DNA of 64,000 nucleotides. Origin: Theocolax elegans (Eukaryota > Arthropoda > Insecta > Hymenoptera > Cerocephalidae). The translations under genes were made by a program, and so were the position numbers. The notes under the pieces are model-generated. The model saw only the letters and a list, made by a program, of their open reading frames with translations. It was not told the DNA's origin and did not search any database. Positions 47,637-58,439 of the stretch are shown in pieces (position 1 is the first letter of the stretch; each line of letters opens with the position of its first letter). The DNA lies in assembly GCA_026168455.1 (NCBI GenBank), contig CM047430.1:9866848-9930847 (forward strand), given 5' to 3'.

Positions 47637-49030
47637 TGATCAATCGGTACTTATGCCGACAAATTCTTACGGGAAATGGGAATTGTGCTTACTTTGGGGT
47701 AATTATGCCGACGTCAGCATAATTCCACCGAAAATTCAACCATGTATCCGTACTTATGCCGACACACAAAAAATCGGAAAATTATCTTTGTGAGCCCCGC
47801 TTTGACGTTATAATATTAATGAAGGATTGAAGTTATAACGTCTTTCGAGGTGCCGGAGGCCGGAGGCTCGATTGCGTTGTTGATTAATGGAAGAAAAATA
47901 TGGAAACCCGTCGGTTGAGTTTGGGGCGATTTTTAATAGTTTTTAAATTTGTATATAGTTGTAAATAGTGCGGAAATTAAATGCTAAATTGTTGTATGAT
48001 TGTGTCGGGATAGATAGTATTAATTATATAGCCGGTAGGCACGGGACAGCAGCATCGACTGGGTTACCGATATGGTAATTAATTATTAGTAATGCGCGCC
48101 TTCCGTCGGGGATGATTGGTTGCGTGATCGACCCAATAATTAATAAGTTGGTGGTGACGTAAACCACTATTATTGGATAATCGGCCTTGACGGAAATAAG
48201 ATCAAGGCTGACTACGCGTATCGATCACGCAATCAACCACCCTAATCAACGCCGGTAGGTAAGGAGTAGAATAGGATAGAGAAAGATAGCGATAGGGTGG
48301 GGAGGAAAATCCTTATTTTGGGAGGATCAAGCCACGCCGCGAGCCGGATGAAGAAGCCGGTCTCGAGGATTCGCTACCTGATCGTCCGAGGAGATAGTCG
48401 AGTTTTGTCCGTAGTATTTTCGAGGCAGAGTAGCCATTTTTTTCCTTTTTGTTGTGAGCTGAGTAGAGTAGAGTTGTAGTCGAGAAGTAGAGTCGAGGGG
48501 AGTGGTATTGGAGCTGAGAGAGATTTATTAGGCGAGTAAAATTACGGTTAGCCCGACGGGCGGCCGAATTATTATTAATATTTAACTATTATATTTTTAT
48601 TATTTGCCGGACGGACGGATGTGAGAAAGTGTGTGCACGGGTGAGAGTCGGTCGCGAGTCGCGTAAATAATTGTGTCGGTGCCGGAAGTTGTAATATTTT
48701 GCTTTATTTAAATTTTTAATAAATTAAGTTGAGGTTGATTATTGAATCGCTAGTGTGTTATTTCATAAACTTCCTTTACTCTAAAAGCCGCCGGTTCCGA
48801 GGTGGTCAGCCGTCGGGATTCCCTCTGTGACGAGGAGTCGAGGTGAGGATTTGCCGGGTTGCCGAGTAGTGTTGCATAGTAATTATTCTTTTTATTTTAA
48901 ATATCGCCAGGCGACCAATAAAATTAGAAATCGGCGATATTTTAACCATTTTGAACGTCGCTACGACGGAACCTCCGTCGGTTTATAATTTAATTTAATT
49001 AGATTCTTTCCGACGAAAAATAGCGTCGCA
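46954..49030. mobile_element. Solo LTR (family C) in the piggyBac transposase, TSD ACTG
   Basis: It begins TGTGACGTAAAAC and ends ATAGCGTCGCA. ACTG is duplicated outside (46950-46953 and 49031-49034). Removing it joins the transposase reading MLTT to VHEPEFC in frame, which confirms the insertion point. The 2077-bp interior has a TA tract at 47600-47632 and no retroviral protein. The block after the TA tract matches 15470-15690. Confidence 0.9.
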
Positions 49031-49542
49031 ACTGTGCACGAACCTGAGTTCTGTACCACTGGCAAAAAACACTATAAAACCAATGAGGATATTATAGAAT
49101 CACGATGCATCCATGAATACAACCAAAATATGGGTGGTGTTGACAATGTAGATAGACAATTTTCTATAACCGAAACAGTTGGAAAAACAATGGAGTGGTA
49201 TCGCAAGTTATTTTTCCATCTTATTGATCTAAATTTATCTAATGCCCATTCTTATATAAAATGAAAAATTAAGGACCAGTGCCCTTTGCTTCATTCCGAA
49301 TATCGGTTGTTAGATCATTATTGAAATTGGATAATACTAATGATAGCATTTCTCGTCTTGTTAGCCCTCCTACTCGATTGGTTGGTTATCATTTTCCAAG
49401 GTTTGCTACAAGTCGATGGTGTCACTTGTGTACTTTGCGTAAAATTACTAGTCGAACAAACTACATGTACTCTGATTGTGATATTCCTTTATGCGTAGCT
49501 CCATATTTTGAAGAATATCACACAAAAGAGACATTATCATAA
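49031..49542 (+). pseudogene. piggyBac transposase, C-terminal part
   Basis: The first piece (49034-49264) contains CIHEYNQNMGGVDNVDRQFS, with the third catalytic aspartate of piggyBac, then WYRKLFFHLIDLNLSNAHSY. A stop at 49262 separates it from the second piece (49279-49542). That piece ends with the cysteine-rich zinc domain, RWCHLCTLRKITSRTNYMYS and CDIPLCVAPYFEEYHT. With the upstream part at 45978-46953, all three catalytic aspartates are still visible, but several stops make it a pseudogene. Confidence 0.85.
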
Positions 49543-49558
49543 AGTTAAATATTTAGAG

Positions 49559-49678
49559 GTGAGAGGCAAGGGGACTCACGGAAATAAAGCACCCCAACGT
49601 GAGAGGCAAGGGGAGTCACGGAAATCAAGCACCCCAACGTGAGAGGCAAGGAGACTCACGGATATCAAGCACCCCAAA
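49559..49678. repeat. 40-bp tandem repeat x 3
   Basis: Three units of exactly 40 bp start at 49559, 49599 and 49639 with GTGAGAGGCAAGG, followed by GACTCACGGAAATCAAGCA and CCCCAAC. They lie just after the end of the transposase reading frame, inside the piggyBac 3' region. Confidence 0.92.
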
Positions 49679-50031
49679 GGGATCAAATTTTCGCCACATC
49701 CACGCTGTTAATTCTGCGTTATGCTAAGAGCGTAAACTAATATATTTTTTCATAATACATCAGTAATAAAAATGCATGTAATGCATATCATTTTTGGATA
49801 TCATTATTGCACTAAAATACTACAAGTAATGAAGCTGACCTTGAAATACAATTTTCAAGTTCAATTATATCTCCTGATCATTTTTTAATTTTTTTTTACG
49901 AGACTGGTCGATATATCGACCACCAATTTTGTCAGGCACTCCACGTGACATATGGTTTCATTTTATTGACAAATATTATGTAATAAAAAAGTCGAATTAC
50001 AACGTCAATATCCCCGTCCTTAAAAGGTTAA

Positions 50032-51228
50032 ATTGATTCTCTATAATTCGAGAAGAAATTATATGTTTTTTAATCATACTTTTTTTAATGAAATATGTAA
50101 ACCTTTTGTCTTATTTTCATCACTTTGAGAATTTGGTCTGATTTCTCATACAAGCTTTTTTAGTAGGGAATCAAAAAAATTGAATAGGATCAGTTTATCG
50201 AATAGAATGCTATACTACATATATTTTATAAACTTAGAAACTTATTAATTTTATTTAGATATAAGATTCAGCATGTTAAAAAACATTTGAATTTTCTTTG
50301 TACAAGCTTATTATAATAATTTTTTATTAAATTCATTTTAAATATCTGGGAAATACTAAAACGCATCATTGTATACTTCCGTAATATTTATTACAAAATT
50401 TTATTGGTAATAAATGAACAAAGGCATAAGATAGAGTCTCATTTTATTTACATACTGGTTATACTGAATATTATCATCAATTTAATAGAAAATGATATAT
50501 AGGCTGATAATTTGATTGTACGATATATTTTATTTAAACATACGATCTAATTTTGTAAATTTGCACTCACTAATGTTAGTACACATGCAAATCAGTAAGA
50601 TAAATCAAGGTATAGGATCTAACTCTTGATCTAAGGATTTATATTCCAAGCACTTTTCTCCTCTGTACATCCAACCTGAAAAAAATATACATCATTATTT
50701 ATTTTGGTGTTATTGTCCCATAATTCATTATTTTGTTTCATTTTTTTCATTTTTTTCCATTTTCATTTATTGTGTCAAAAATAATATCTAACCTCTAGAG
50801 AAAAGATCTGATATTTCACAGACCAATTATTTCCAAGTTATATATTTAATTTGTATATTGGGTGTATGTTTAAAAAAATTCAATGTGAAGTAAAAATTTA
50901 CCTCCAAGTTAAATTGTCAATAAAGTATTATCAATAGCATCTTTCTTTCAAATAATAGAAAAAAGCAAAAACATTAGTTGTTTGTAGTTATAACGACATT
51001 TTGGACCGTCAGAACAAACTAGACCTTAGCTCGATTAGCCTCTGAAAACTTGTTATCTTTAGTCTATTTATGGATTCCTCTAGTCAATGTAATTTAAATG
51101 GTTGTACTATCTTTAATTGACATTTGAAGTTGAAGGTTAGTTTGGATAGTACTTTATACCACTTCCGCCAAAATACCAAATTCTATTTAAATAATTTTAT
51201 ATAAAAATAATTTTGAAAATTTACAATC
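50032..51228. other. AT-rich spacer
   Basis: I see no gene, known repeat or structure here apart from general A/T richness and short homopolymers. Confidence 0.5.
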
Positions 51229-51237
51229 ATGTTTGAA

Positions 51238-51443
51238 GCCTGCGATGGCTCGGTCGGTAGAGCATCGGGCTTATAATCTGGAGGTCCCAGGTTCTATTTC
51301 CGGCCCCGGCCGATTGATACAAGCGCCACTGGGGAATGTATTTTCAGCAAGTGCTTTCTTCACAAAGACATCGTATGACCTTCACCGCTGATTAGCACGG
51401 ATTTGGGAGCATAAAAAGAGCGACGTTAAAATAATAAAAAAAA
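51238..51443 (+). mobile_element. tRNA-derived SINE, TSD ATGTTTGAA
   Basis: The head GCCTGCGATGGCTCGGTCGG includes the A box, and GGTTCTATTTCC is the B box. The body TTTTCAGCAAGTGCTTTCTT and CACAAAGACATCGTATGACC matches the copy at 12131, and the tail is AAAATAATAAAAAAAA. ATGTTTGAA is duplicated outside (51229-51237 and 51444-51452). The anticodon loop and body show it is a retroposon and not a tRNA gene. Confidence 0.9.
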
Positions 51444-52474
51444 ATGTTTGAAATATAAGTCAAGTTTTTCTACAACAATAGACAAGAGAGAGAGATTGAT
51501 TGATTGATTGAGTTCTTTATTGGGTAATTTGGGGAAAACCCCGTATACACTTTAGCTAAAACAAATCGCAGGTACAAATTATAAGATATAGATAAAATTA
51601 ATTAAATACAAATAAAAACGTGTCGAAGAAAAGAAAAAAGTAATAAAATAACAATATAACAAAATAACAATAAATAAATATTTAACTCGCAAATACAAAA
51701 TAATTTAACATAACAATATAATAAAAACAATGAAGTAAAACAATAAAATAAAACGATAAAATCTAAGCGCATACAAAATCCAATCGACTATGGGCGATTA
51801 TCCAAGAGATTAAAACAAAATAAAATAAAATAAACCAAACGGAGACGTCAGCACGAAATACAAAAGAAAAAATAAATAAAACAAGAGAACGACTAGAATT
51901 GAAAATACTTAATATTATTTTTATTTCATTTTATTTTATAAATCAGGCAAGGGAGGGCACACTATGCCTTCAACTGACACCCTCGCATCCTAGGCCTGTC
52001 GGTCAAGCTCAGTGAGATAGGATAGTAAGGAAGCATTAAAGGGAGTGAAGAGGAGCAGGTCGAAGTTAGTGAAAGGTAGATGATTAATGAGACGAGAGAC
52101 AGTGATTAGGAAGGAGTTGTTTAGGGCTTCGGTTCTAGGAGGGAGATATAGAAGGGACAAGGGAGAGTGGCGAGAGGATGAGCGGGATAAAAATGAGGAA
52201 TCACGTGCGATGAAATGGCGTGCAATGTAGGACGGGGAATTGTGAGAAAGGATATTATATGCGCTACAGCCAATGAAAAGGGATCTCCTGAGCTCAACCT
52301 ACAGCCATCCCAGCTGGAGACGGTATGGTGTCATGTGCTCGCGCCAGGGTATGTTCCCCCACACAAAGCGAACACAAGCATTTAAGAGTCATTGGAGTCG
52401 CAGATTTCTGGTCGCATCTAAATCATGGAAGACTGCGCACGCATAATCAAAGTGTGGGAGAACAAGCGACTCGA

Positions 52475-53866
52475 CTAAATGTTTCTGGTTCTGGCGCGAG
52501 AGTGCCCGTCGGAAAATCTCAAGGAGTGGAGGACTTCATGAACGCGCTGTGAGATTGACGCAACCTGACGAGACCACTCCAGAGTAGGAGTAATCCAAAT
52601 GCCCAATGTTTTGACTTGCATTTCATAATTCAGTAGGTTATCTCCAATTCTAACCTTCGGAGCAGAATCCAGCTGAATGCGCGAAGTATAAGCGTGACTC
52701 CCCAAGATCATCACCTTCGTCTTTTTCACGTTTAGACTTAGCCCATTTGATCTCGCCCATTCATCCACCGCGTTGGCATCCTCTGAAATTCTCTGGACAC
52801 CCTGAGCGAGATCCGCTGGGTAAAAAGAGTAATAGATCTGAGTGTCATCCGCGAAAATCATGTGGTTAGAATGCTTTCCCAGAACACTGCCCTGTGGAAC
52901 TCCCCTGGATGTGTCAAGCCAGGCCGAGGTATACCCTAGTTCGTCCACCACTGCCTGAGAAAGGCATACAAGGTAGTGAAAGAACCAGGTTAAAACCATA
53001 TCCGAGCACCCCAAAGAACGTAATTTACGGAGCATAATATCATGCGGCACCGAATCGAACGCCTTGGAATAGTCGAACAGGATGAGGATGGTAATCATGC
53101 GCTTGTCAATCGCTCTCCTAACATCATCCAAAACACCAATTAGTGCCGTCTGGGTACTGTGCCCCCGGCAAAAGCCCGCTTGTCTCTCAATAATTAAGTT
53201 ATTGGAATTAATAAAATCAGTAAGTTGTTCGTGGACTAGCTTCTCTAAAATTTTGGAGATTTTGCAGAGCTTAGCAATGGGCCAGGTATCAGACGGCGAG
53301 ATCACCCTGTTCGACTTAGCCAGTGGAAAAAGTAAGAATTTAGTCCAGGGCTCCGGGAAGGAACCTGTTGAAAGAGAAGAATTAAACAGATCAGCCAGGT
53401 GAGGTGCTATCTGAGGTGCCAAGCATTTTAGCATGGGAACAGAGATCCCGTCATAGCCTATGGCCTTAGAGGAAGCCCTGGATATGGTGGAAAGCACCTT
53501 ATGAGGAGTGACAGGAGCGACACTGAAGGAAGTTGAGGGATAATTAGAGAGTAAAAAGTCCTGAGATGCGATGAGTGACTGAAGATGAGCCAATGTGAAA
53601 CGAGAGGGTGAATATGATATGGAGGCGTAATGGTTATTAAGCTGATCGAGTGAAAACAGACTAAGAGGTAACTGAGCTGGTTTAGCCACAAGACCCATGT
53701 TCCTGAGCTCTCTCCAGAGACCTGAGGAATTGACTGCAGACTTGATTTTGTGGTTATGAAAAGTAAATTTACTCGAGTCTAAAGAGTTTATAACCAGACT
53801 ACGAAGGTCCTTGTAAATGTGGTAGTCAGAGCTCAGGCCCGTGGTCAAGTACCTCTTGTAAGCCAT
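52475..53866 (-). pseudogene. Non-LTR reverse transcriptase with a small deletion
   Basis: A 463-residue frame with the non-LTR RT blocks: AIGYDGISVPMLK, FPEPWTKFLLFPLAK, LEKLVHEQLTDFI, ERQAGFCRGHSTQTAL, ILFDYSKAFDSVPH, SRGVPQGSVLG and the catalytic MIFADDTQIYYSF. Between GSVLG and FADD about ten residues that are normally present are missing (the stretch reads GSVLGKHSNHMIFADD). After SDGHSRARTRNI the frame is lost, and the C-terminal thumb is found only in other frames down to about 52000. It starts with an ATG at 53866 but is really the continuation of the frame at 53906 past a TGA stop. Confidence 0.85.
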
Positions 53867-53905
53867 GTTACGAGCCTTAATGTTTTGCTTAATGAGTGGA
53901 GTGAT

Positions 53906-54415
53906 TCATGATTTATTAGCGCATTTAATGGTAGTGAGCTTTGCTGGTGCTAGGGAGTCAAATGTAGATAAAATAGAAGTGACAAGGTTGGAGAGGAGGT
54001 CATTGATAATGATGGGTGACGAAGAGAGTGACAGCGAATTAGACTGAAACAGAGAGTTTGAGGGAGAAGGAGAAGGAAAGATTGTGCGGCCGGTAATGTT
54101 AAGATGAGATGAAGCTCGATCAAAAGTATTCGAAAATAGTGCAGCCGCCTCCGACACATCGATCCACGCAAGGTTGCGCGACCAGAACCTTTTTGATTTC
54201 GGCAAAGGTTTGCTAAAGTCTAGTTCGAGAATGATGAAGTCATGCCCTGCCGCAAAGGACACGAGTGATTTCGTATACTTATAAACTGGCAGAGGATTTC
54301 GAACAATAAATAAATCGAGCCATGTGTGAGATGAAATATTAGCTGTGTGAGTATGATGAGTAGGGTCGGATTCAATTAGAGAAAGGTCTAATGACTCTAA
54401 GTAGGACTCCAACAT
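53906..54415 (-). pseudogene. C-terminal part of the non-LTR endonuclease
   Basis: A 169-residue frame with HTWLDLFIVRN and FAAGHDFIILELDF, the end of an exonuclease-endonuclease-phosphatase fold, followed by a linker towards the RT. It is in the same frame as the RT, separated by one TGA. Its upstream continuation, with VVITGDINMD (the GDxN motif of the endonuclease), lies on the other side of the transposon at 57185-57220. Confidence 0.75.
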
Positions 54416-54829
54416 GACCCATCCTTTTTGTCCATATTGATATTAAGGGGGGAGCCTGCTTTAGAGACTTCAAAAAATCGTTTTTTTTTCCTAAATCTCT
54501 TTCTAAACTATCCAAGAATATGTCTCTAAAATTTCAGAACAAAATTCGGAATATTTTCGGTGATACAGAAGAAATAGTGAGCAAGCGTCGAGCAGGTATC
54601 CGAGCGTCCGGGCCGCCCCTCGATCTATTGTGTATATTATAATGGAAAGGGACTAACGGTTCTTCAAAACGGTTTAACTGTTTATAGAAGATCTCTATGA
54701 AGCTATGGGAGGGGCAAAAATGTTATTGTAACGGTATATATGAGCTGGCAACGTCGGCTCGAACAGAGCTACATTTAGCTTTACTGTTCAGTTTAAATTT
54801 GTCTCTCAGTACGTAAGTATCTTAAAAAT

Positions 54830-55096
54830 ATGGAAACCTATCCGAAAATGAGCAAATCTTCGAGTGAGCGTAGTGCAAGGCCACGGAAGCGCAAATTCTA
54901 CGGCAATCAATTTGTGAATGTTTCTTCATCGGACGATGGAGAAGCTAATACCAGCCGCAGTGAGCAGAAATTGGCATCGGCGACTACGGACGATGTTATA
55001 GTTTATCCGTCTCATTGTTACCGCATAATCGAGTTTGTGTCTGTGTTTTTAGCAATTTCGGAGTTAGTTATTTGCAATTTGTGTAAGCAAAAATAA
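54830..55096 (+). CDS. Transposase N-terminal region (first frame)
   Basis: An 88-residue frame starting with ATG at 54830. It has a Ser/Arg/Lys-rich start (SSSERSARPRKRKFYGNQF) that could be a nuclear-localisation or DNA-binding tail, then an acidic-serine patch and a Cys-X2-Cys end (VICNLCKQK). It stops at TAA in an A run at about 55091. The next frame continues the same protein from TFTESNHRG onward, so one base in the A run breaks a single transposase gene into two. The break may be real or a consensus error. Confidence 0.6.
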   Translation: METYPKMSKSSSERSARPRKRKFYGNQFVNVSSSDDGEANTSRSEQKLASATTDDVIVYPSHCYRIIEFVSVFLAISELVICNLCKQK

Positions 55097-55140
55097 CGTT
55101 CACCGAAAGCAACCATCGAGGTTTAGGATTTAAAATTATT

Positions 55141-56574
55141 TTGTCGTGTCGCTGCGGTAAACGAGAAATCGAATCCGGACCGTTGATTCACACCGGAGAC
55201 GAAATCAACAGAAGAATTGTGTTCGTCATGAGGCTTTTGGGTGTCGCACGAGAAGGCATAAATATTTTTTGTGGTCTTCTGGATTTATCTCAAGGCATAG
55301 GCTTAGCAAAATCGACGTATGACAAAATCGTGGAACACCTGTATACAGCATCGAAAACGATGTTTGAAAGTGCGTGCAAAAGTGCTATCGAAGAAGAAAA
55401 ACAACTAAATGTGCAAAATGAAAGACCAGCTGACCATTTGAAAGTTTCGGGCGATGGATCGTGGAAAAAACGTGGATTCACTGCTCTGTACGGTGTAAGT
55501 ACACTTATTGGCTACTACAGTGGCAAAGTGATTGATCTCGATGTTAAAAGTGGATATTGTCATACCTGCACTCTCAAGAAAAATGCGTTGAACGACGACG
55601 AGTATGAAGAATGGTATGAAACCCATAAAGATAATTGTTCTTCGAATCACGCAGGCTCCGCTGGAAAGATGGAAGTTGATTCAATCACCGAAATGTTCTC
55701 AAGATCCATCGAGAAATTTGGAGTAATGTATAGCAATTATATTGGCGACGGCGACTCCAAAACATTTCTTGGCATCGTGAACAATAATCCATACGGCGAC
55801 AAGTGTACAGTGACTAAAATCGAGTGCGTGGGACACGTACAAAAGCGCATGGGTACTCGTCTCCGCAACAAGAGAAAAGAACAGAATCTCGGTGGAAAAA
55901 AGCGGCACACAGAGACTGTAATAAAAAAACTAACAATGTATTACGGTCTCGCGATTCGAAGAAATTTAAACTCTGTAGAAGGTATGCGAAGTGCAATAAT
56001 GGCGACACTTGATCATTATTGCTCTACAGATAAATTGCCTCGCCACGACAACTGCCCCGAAGGCGCCGAAAGCTGGTGTGAATGGCGCAAAGCAGAAGCA
56101 AAAAATACTTTGGCTGATTTTAAACATCCACCGCGCCTAATTGACGACGATATTGAAAAACATATTCGTCCTATATACGAGGAATTATCAAAGGACGATT
56201 TATTAACAAGGTGCTTGGGTGGACACACGCAGAATGCTAACGAGTCATTCAATTCAACCGTATGGCGCATGACGCCCAAACACCTTCATTCGGGGTTTAA
56301 AATAGTTCAGACTGCTACTTTCATCGCTGGAGGGATGTTTAATGAAGGCTACAGTGCAGTATTAAAAACTATGCACTTATTAGACTTGAAAATTGGGCTC
56401 CAGTGCAAAAATTTTTGCGATAAAGCGGACAAGGAGCGCATCACGCGTCAAAACAGGCGCGCCTCATTGGAGACCAAAGAGGCCAGAACAGCCCGTCGAA
56501 TGGAGCAATTGACCGAAAACCAATTTTTTGAAGAGTCTGAAGGGCAGTTATATGGAGCAGGAATCGCTGATTAG
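55141..56574 (+). CDS. Kolobok/Mutator-like transposase, catalytic part
   Basis: A 477-residue frame. Likely catalytic acidic residues are Asp105 in VSGDGSWKKRGF, Asp203 or Asp205 in NYIGDGDSKTF, and Glu368 in GGHTQNANESFNS, a DDE arrangement. A Cys/His zinc site is visible between the first two (GYCHTC ... DNCSSNHAGSAGKM). ECVGHVQKRMGTRLR is a conserved block of this animal Mutator-like family. The C-terminal 60 residues are charged. The listed start is a TTG; the frame is open further upstream to about 55097 and belongs with the short ORF before it. Inverted repeats on both sides fit a potentially mobile element apart from the single break. Confidence 0.85.
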   Translation: MSCRCGKREIESGPLIHTGDEINRRIVFVMRLLGVAREGINIFCGLLDLSQGIGLAKSTYDKIVEHLYTASKTMFESACKSAIEEEKQLNVQNERPADHLKVSGDGSWKKRGFTALYGVSTLIGYYSGKVIDLDVKSGYCHTCTLKKNALNDDEYEEWYETHKDNCSSNHAGSAGKMEVDSITEMFSRSIEKFGVMYSNYIGDGDSKTFLGIVNNNPYGDKCTVTKIECVGHVQKRMGTRLRNKRKEQNLGGKKRHTETVIKKLTMYYGLAIRRNLNSVEGMRSAIMATLDHYCSTDKLPRHDNCPEGAESWCEWRKAEAKNTLADFKHPPRLIDDDIEKHIRPIYEELSKDDLLTRCLGGHTQNANESFNSTVWRMTPKHLHSGFKIVQTATFIAGGMFNEGYSAVLKTMHLLDLKIGLQCKNFCDKADKERITRQNRRASLETKEARTARRMEQLTENQFFEESEGQLYGAGIAD

Positions 56575-57255
56575 CATATTAATAGGGTAAGTTCAAGAAA
56601 TTTACGATTTTTTGTGAACGAAAACTTTGACACGCGATTTCTCGGATTTCCATTTTGACGATTTTTTCAAATTAGCGAGCAAGATAGGAAAAAAAGTAAA
56701 CGTCCTATCGAAACATATCGATAGCATTGTATGCAGGATTAAATTCTCTTCTGCGTGAACTTAAAATACCTTAAGAAAGTTAACATTAACTCGGTTTTTC
56801 AACGATCTGAAGTGAATTTTTTTTTTTAAATGCATTTTTTTTAATCTGCGAAAAAATGTTGAATTTTTCACTTTTTGTTGAATTTTCTTGGTTCACCTAG
56901 GAATGACACTATTGAAAATTAAAAATTTCTTTAGCTTTTTTGTTTCAGATGAAAATTGCGACCTGCATCTTGCTCGCCACAGAGAAAGTGCACACTCGAG
57001 GCGCCTCCGCAAATTTCTTGTAGCTTGAAGAATATCTGATGTATGGTAATAAAAAAATTTGAGAAAACTCTTCAAATATATAAGAATAAACCCTAAAAGT
57101 TTCATTTTAATCAGACATTTCTTTCCTTCCCAATAAAATCCTCGAAAATATCGATTTTTTGAAGCCTCTAAAGCAGGCTCCCCCCTTAATGTCTCCGGTG
57201 ATTACCACTTGATCGCATGTATGTAAAAACTTTGATACAGAGTTAAAAAATTTTT

Positions 57256-57890
57256 GTATTTTTAGCAGCTTCCAGGGGATTAGATGGATACTGAAACAAG
57301 TGGAGATACTTTTCTACCATTCCAAGATAAGTGCATAAATTTTTTTGCAATGATCATGCTACTAGATTCATCGTTATAAGGCAACAAGTATACATTTCTA
57401 TTAATATTTCGGGCACTTTTCCCGGATATTTTGATCATAAGTGATCTTAATGATTTAGACCCACGCTGGAAATTTTTCGGCAGTTTCTGACTATAAAAAG
57501 ACATCTTTTAGACAGTATTAGGTTACCAGAGCCCGGAGCAGAATTGCTGATTTTCACTATTTAAGGTTTAAATGGCTTACAAGAGTGTGACAGCATACAT
57601 TTATGTCTTTAAAAGTATTTTTAATGAAAAATTTAGAAAATTTTACAAAAAAAGTCATACTTATGTTTTTAGTGAAAAATGCATCCCCTGGGAACTAGAA
57701 ATTCATGAATATGGGCATATAATGCAAAAAAGTGCTAAAATGTCAAATTTGACTCTCTGTAACTTAAAATAATGGCCCAGAAAAAATCTGAAAAAATTCA
57801 GGAGAACTACTGGATACCTCTAAAACATATTCCCATAGTTATAGCAATATTTATTTTTTTCTTTGTAGATTAGGTATTGTATCGATAATT
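57256..57890. other. Unassigned AT-rich stretch
   Basis: No gene or known repeat is recognisable. The block AGCCCGGAGCAGAATTGCTG near 57530 resembles CCGGGCGCAGAATTGCTC near 22175, so a low-level dispersed repeat is likely. Confidence 0.4.
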
Positions 57891-57920
57891 GATGAACACA
57901 CTGTATTGTTTACATTACAT

Positions 57921-57960
57921 TGCAACGTTTCGATGGAAATTCTCCATCCTCTTCAGGCAT
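57921..57960 (-). other. Hammerhead-like motif near a Penelope-like element
   Basis: On the minus strand CTGAAGAG, the hairpin GATGGAGAATTTCCATC and GAAACG follow each other, close to the hammerhead core CUGAUGA-stem-GAAA. The core base after CUGA is A and not U, so activity is doubtful. Penelope-like elements are known to carry hammerhead motifs in their terminal repeats. Confidence 0.3.
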
Positions 57961-58439
57961 TACCTTTATTACACATATTTTACATTAGATTAGAATAACA
58001 AGATTGAATATAAATATATTATAATTATTACATTGGTAACTTACTACACGTCAATATTCATTAAAAATTATAAAAATTCTTTCGTAGTATCTCTGAATCG
58101 TTGCACTATGAATTAAAGACAAAGTATAATAAATACATATTCTCGAAGATAAGTATTGCACAGAAGTTAAGGTTATATAGCCAACATTTACCTCTCCTTT
58201 ATGTGATTTACACATTATTATAAAAATAGAAATCAAAAAAATAAAATAAATAAATAAATAAACAATAAATAAATAAATAAATAATTAATTGGAACAAAAC
58301 ACAACGTATTTAACACAAAGAAAAAGCAAAAGCAGTCAGGTAAACACGAATGAAAACATGACAGACGGTTATTATATGAGTCATTTAAATCTTATTGACA
58401 TGCGCAATTATGTACAATTATTAGATAAGCGCGCGAAAT

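Larger units (their letters stand above)
27576..50027 (+). mobile_element. piggyBac element expanded by nested insertions, TSD TTAA
   Basis: The left end is TTAA then CCTTTTAAGGACGG. The right end is CCGTCCTTAAAAGG then TTAA (50028-50031), a perfect 14-bp inverted repeat with the piggyBac target TTAA on both sides. The palindrome TGGTCGATATATCGACCA lies 17 bp inside the left end (27593-27610) and 105 bp inside the right end (49905-49922), the asymmetric subterminal repeats expected of piggyBac. Removing the two solo-LTR insertions leaves about 2.4 kb, a normal piggyBac length, with a piggyBac transposase relic on the plus strand. Confidence 0.9.
54447..57185 (+). mobile_element. Kolobok/Mutator-like DNA transposon, TSD TTAA
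   Basis: Inverted repeats of 34 bp with one mismatch (GGGGGGAGCCTGCTTTAGAG at the ends) are flanked by TTAA at 54443-54446 and 57186-57189. The TTAA duplication and GG-rich termini fit the Kolobok superfamily. The transposase resembles the Mutator-like transposase domain family of arthropods. The 2.74-kb element is nearly complete. It lies in the endonuclease region of a LINE in the opposite orientation. Confidence 0.85.
51494..57255 (-). mobile_element. Non-LTR retrotransposon (Jockey/CR1-like), split by a DNA transposon
   Basis: Read on the minus strand, pieces of the endonuclease domain lie at 57190-57225 and 53906-54415, the RT at 52475-53866, and a decayed C-terminal and 3' region at 51510-52475. 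The 3' tail is a short (CAAT)n run at 51491-51507. The endonuclease is interrupted at a TTAA by the element 54447-57185. Sequence upstream of 57255 is not recognisable, so the copy is 5'-truncated. The clade is uncertain. Confidence 0.8.

Noticed and set aside
51238..51310. A functional tRNA gene
   Set aside because: Boxes A and B are present, but stems do not pair properly, and the sequence continues into a SINE body with target duplications.
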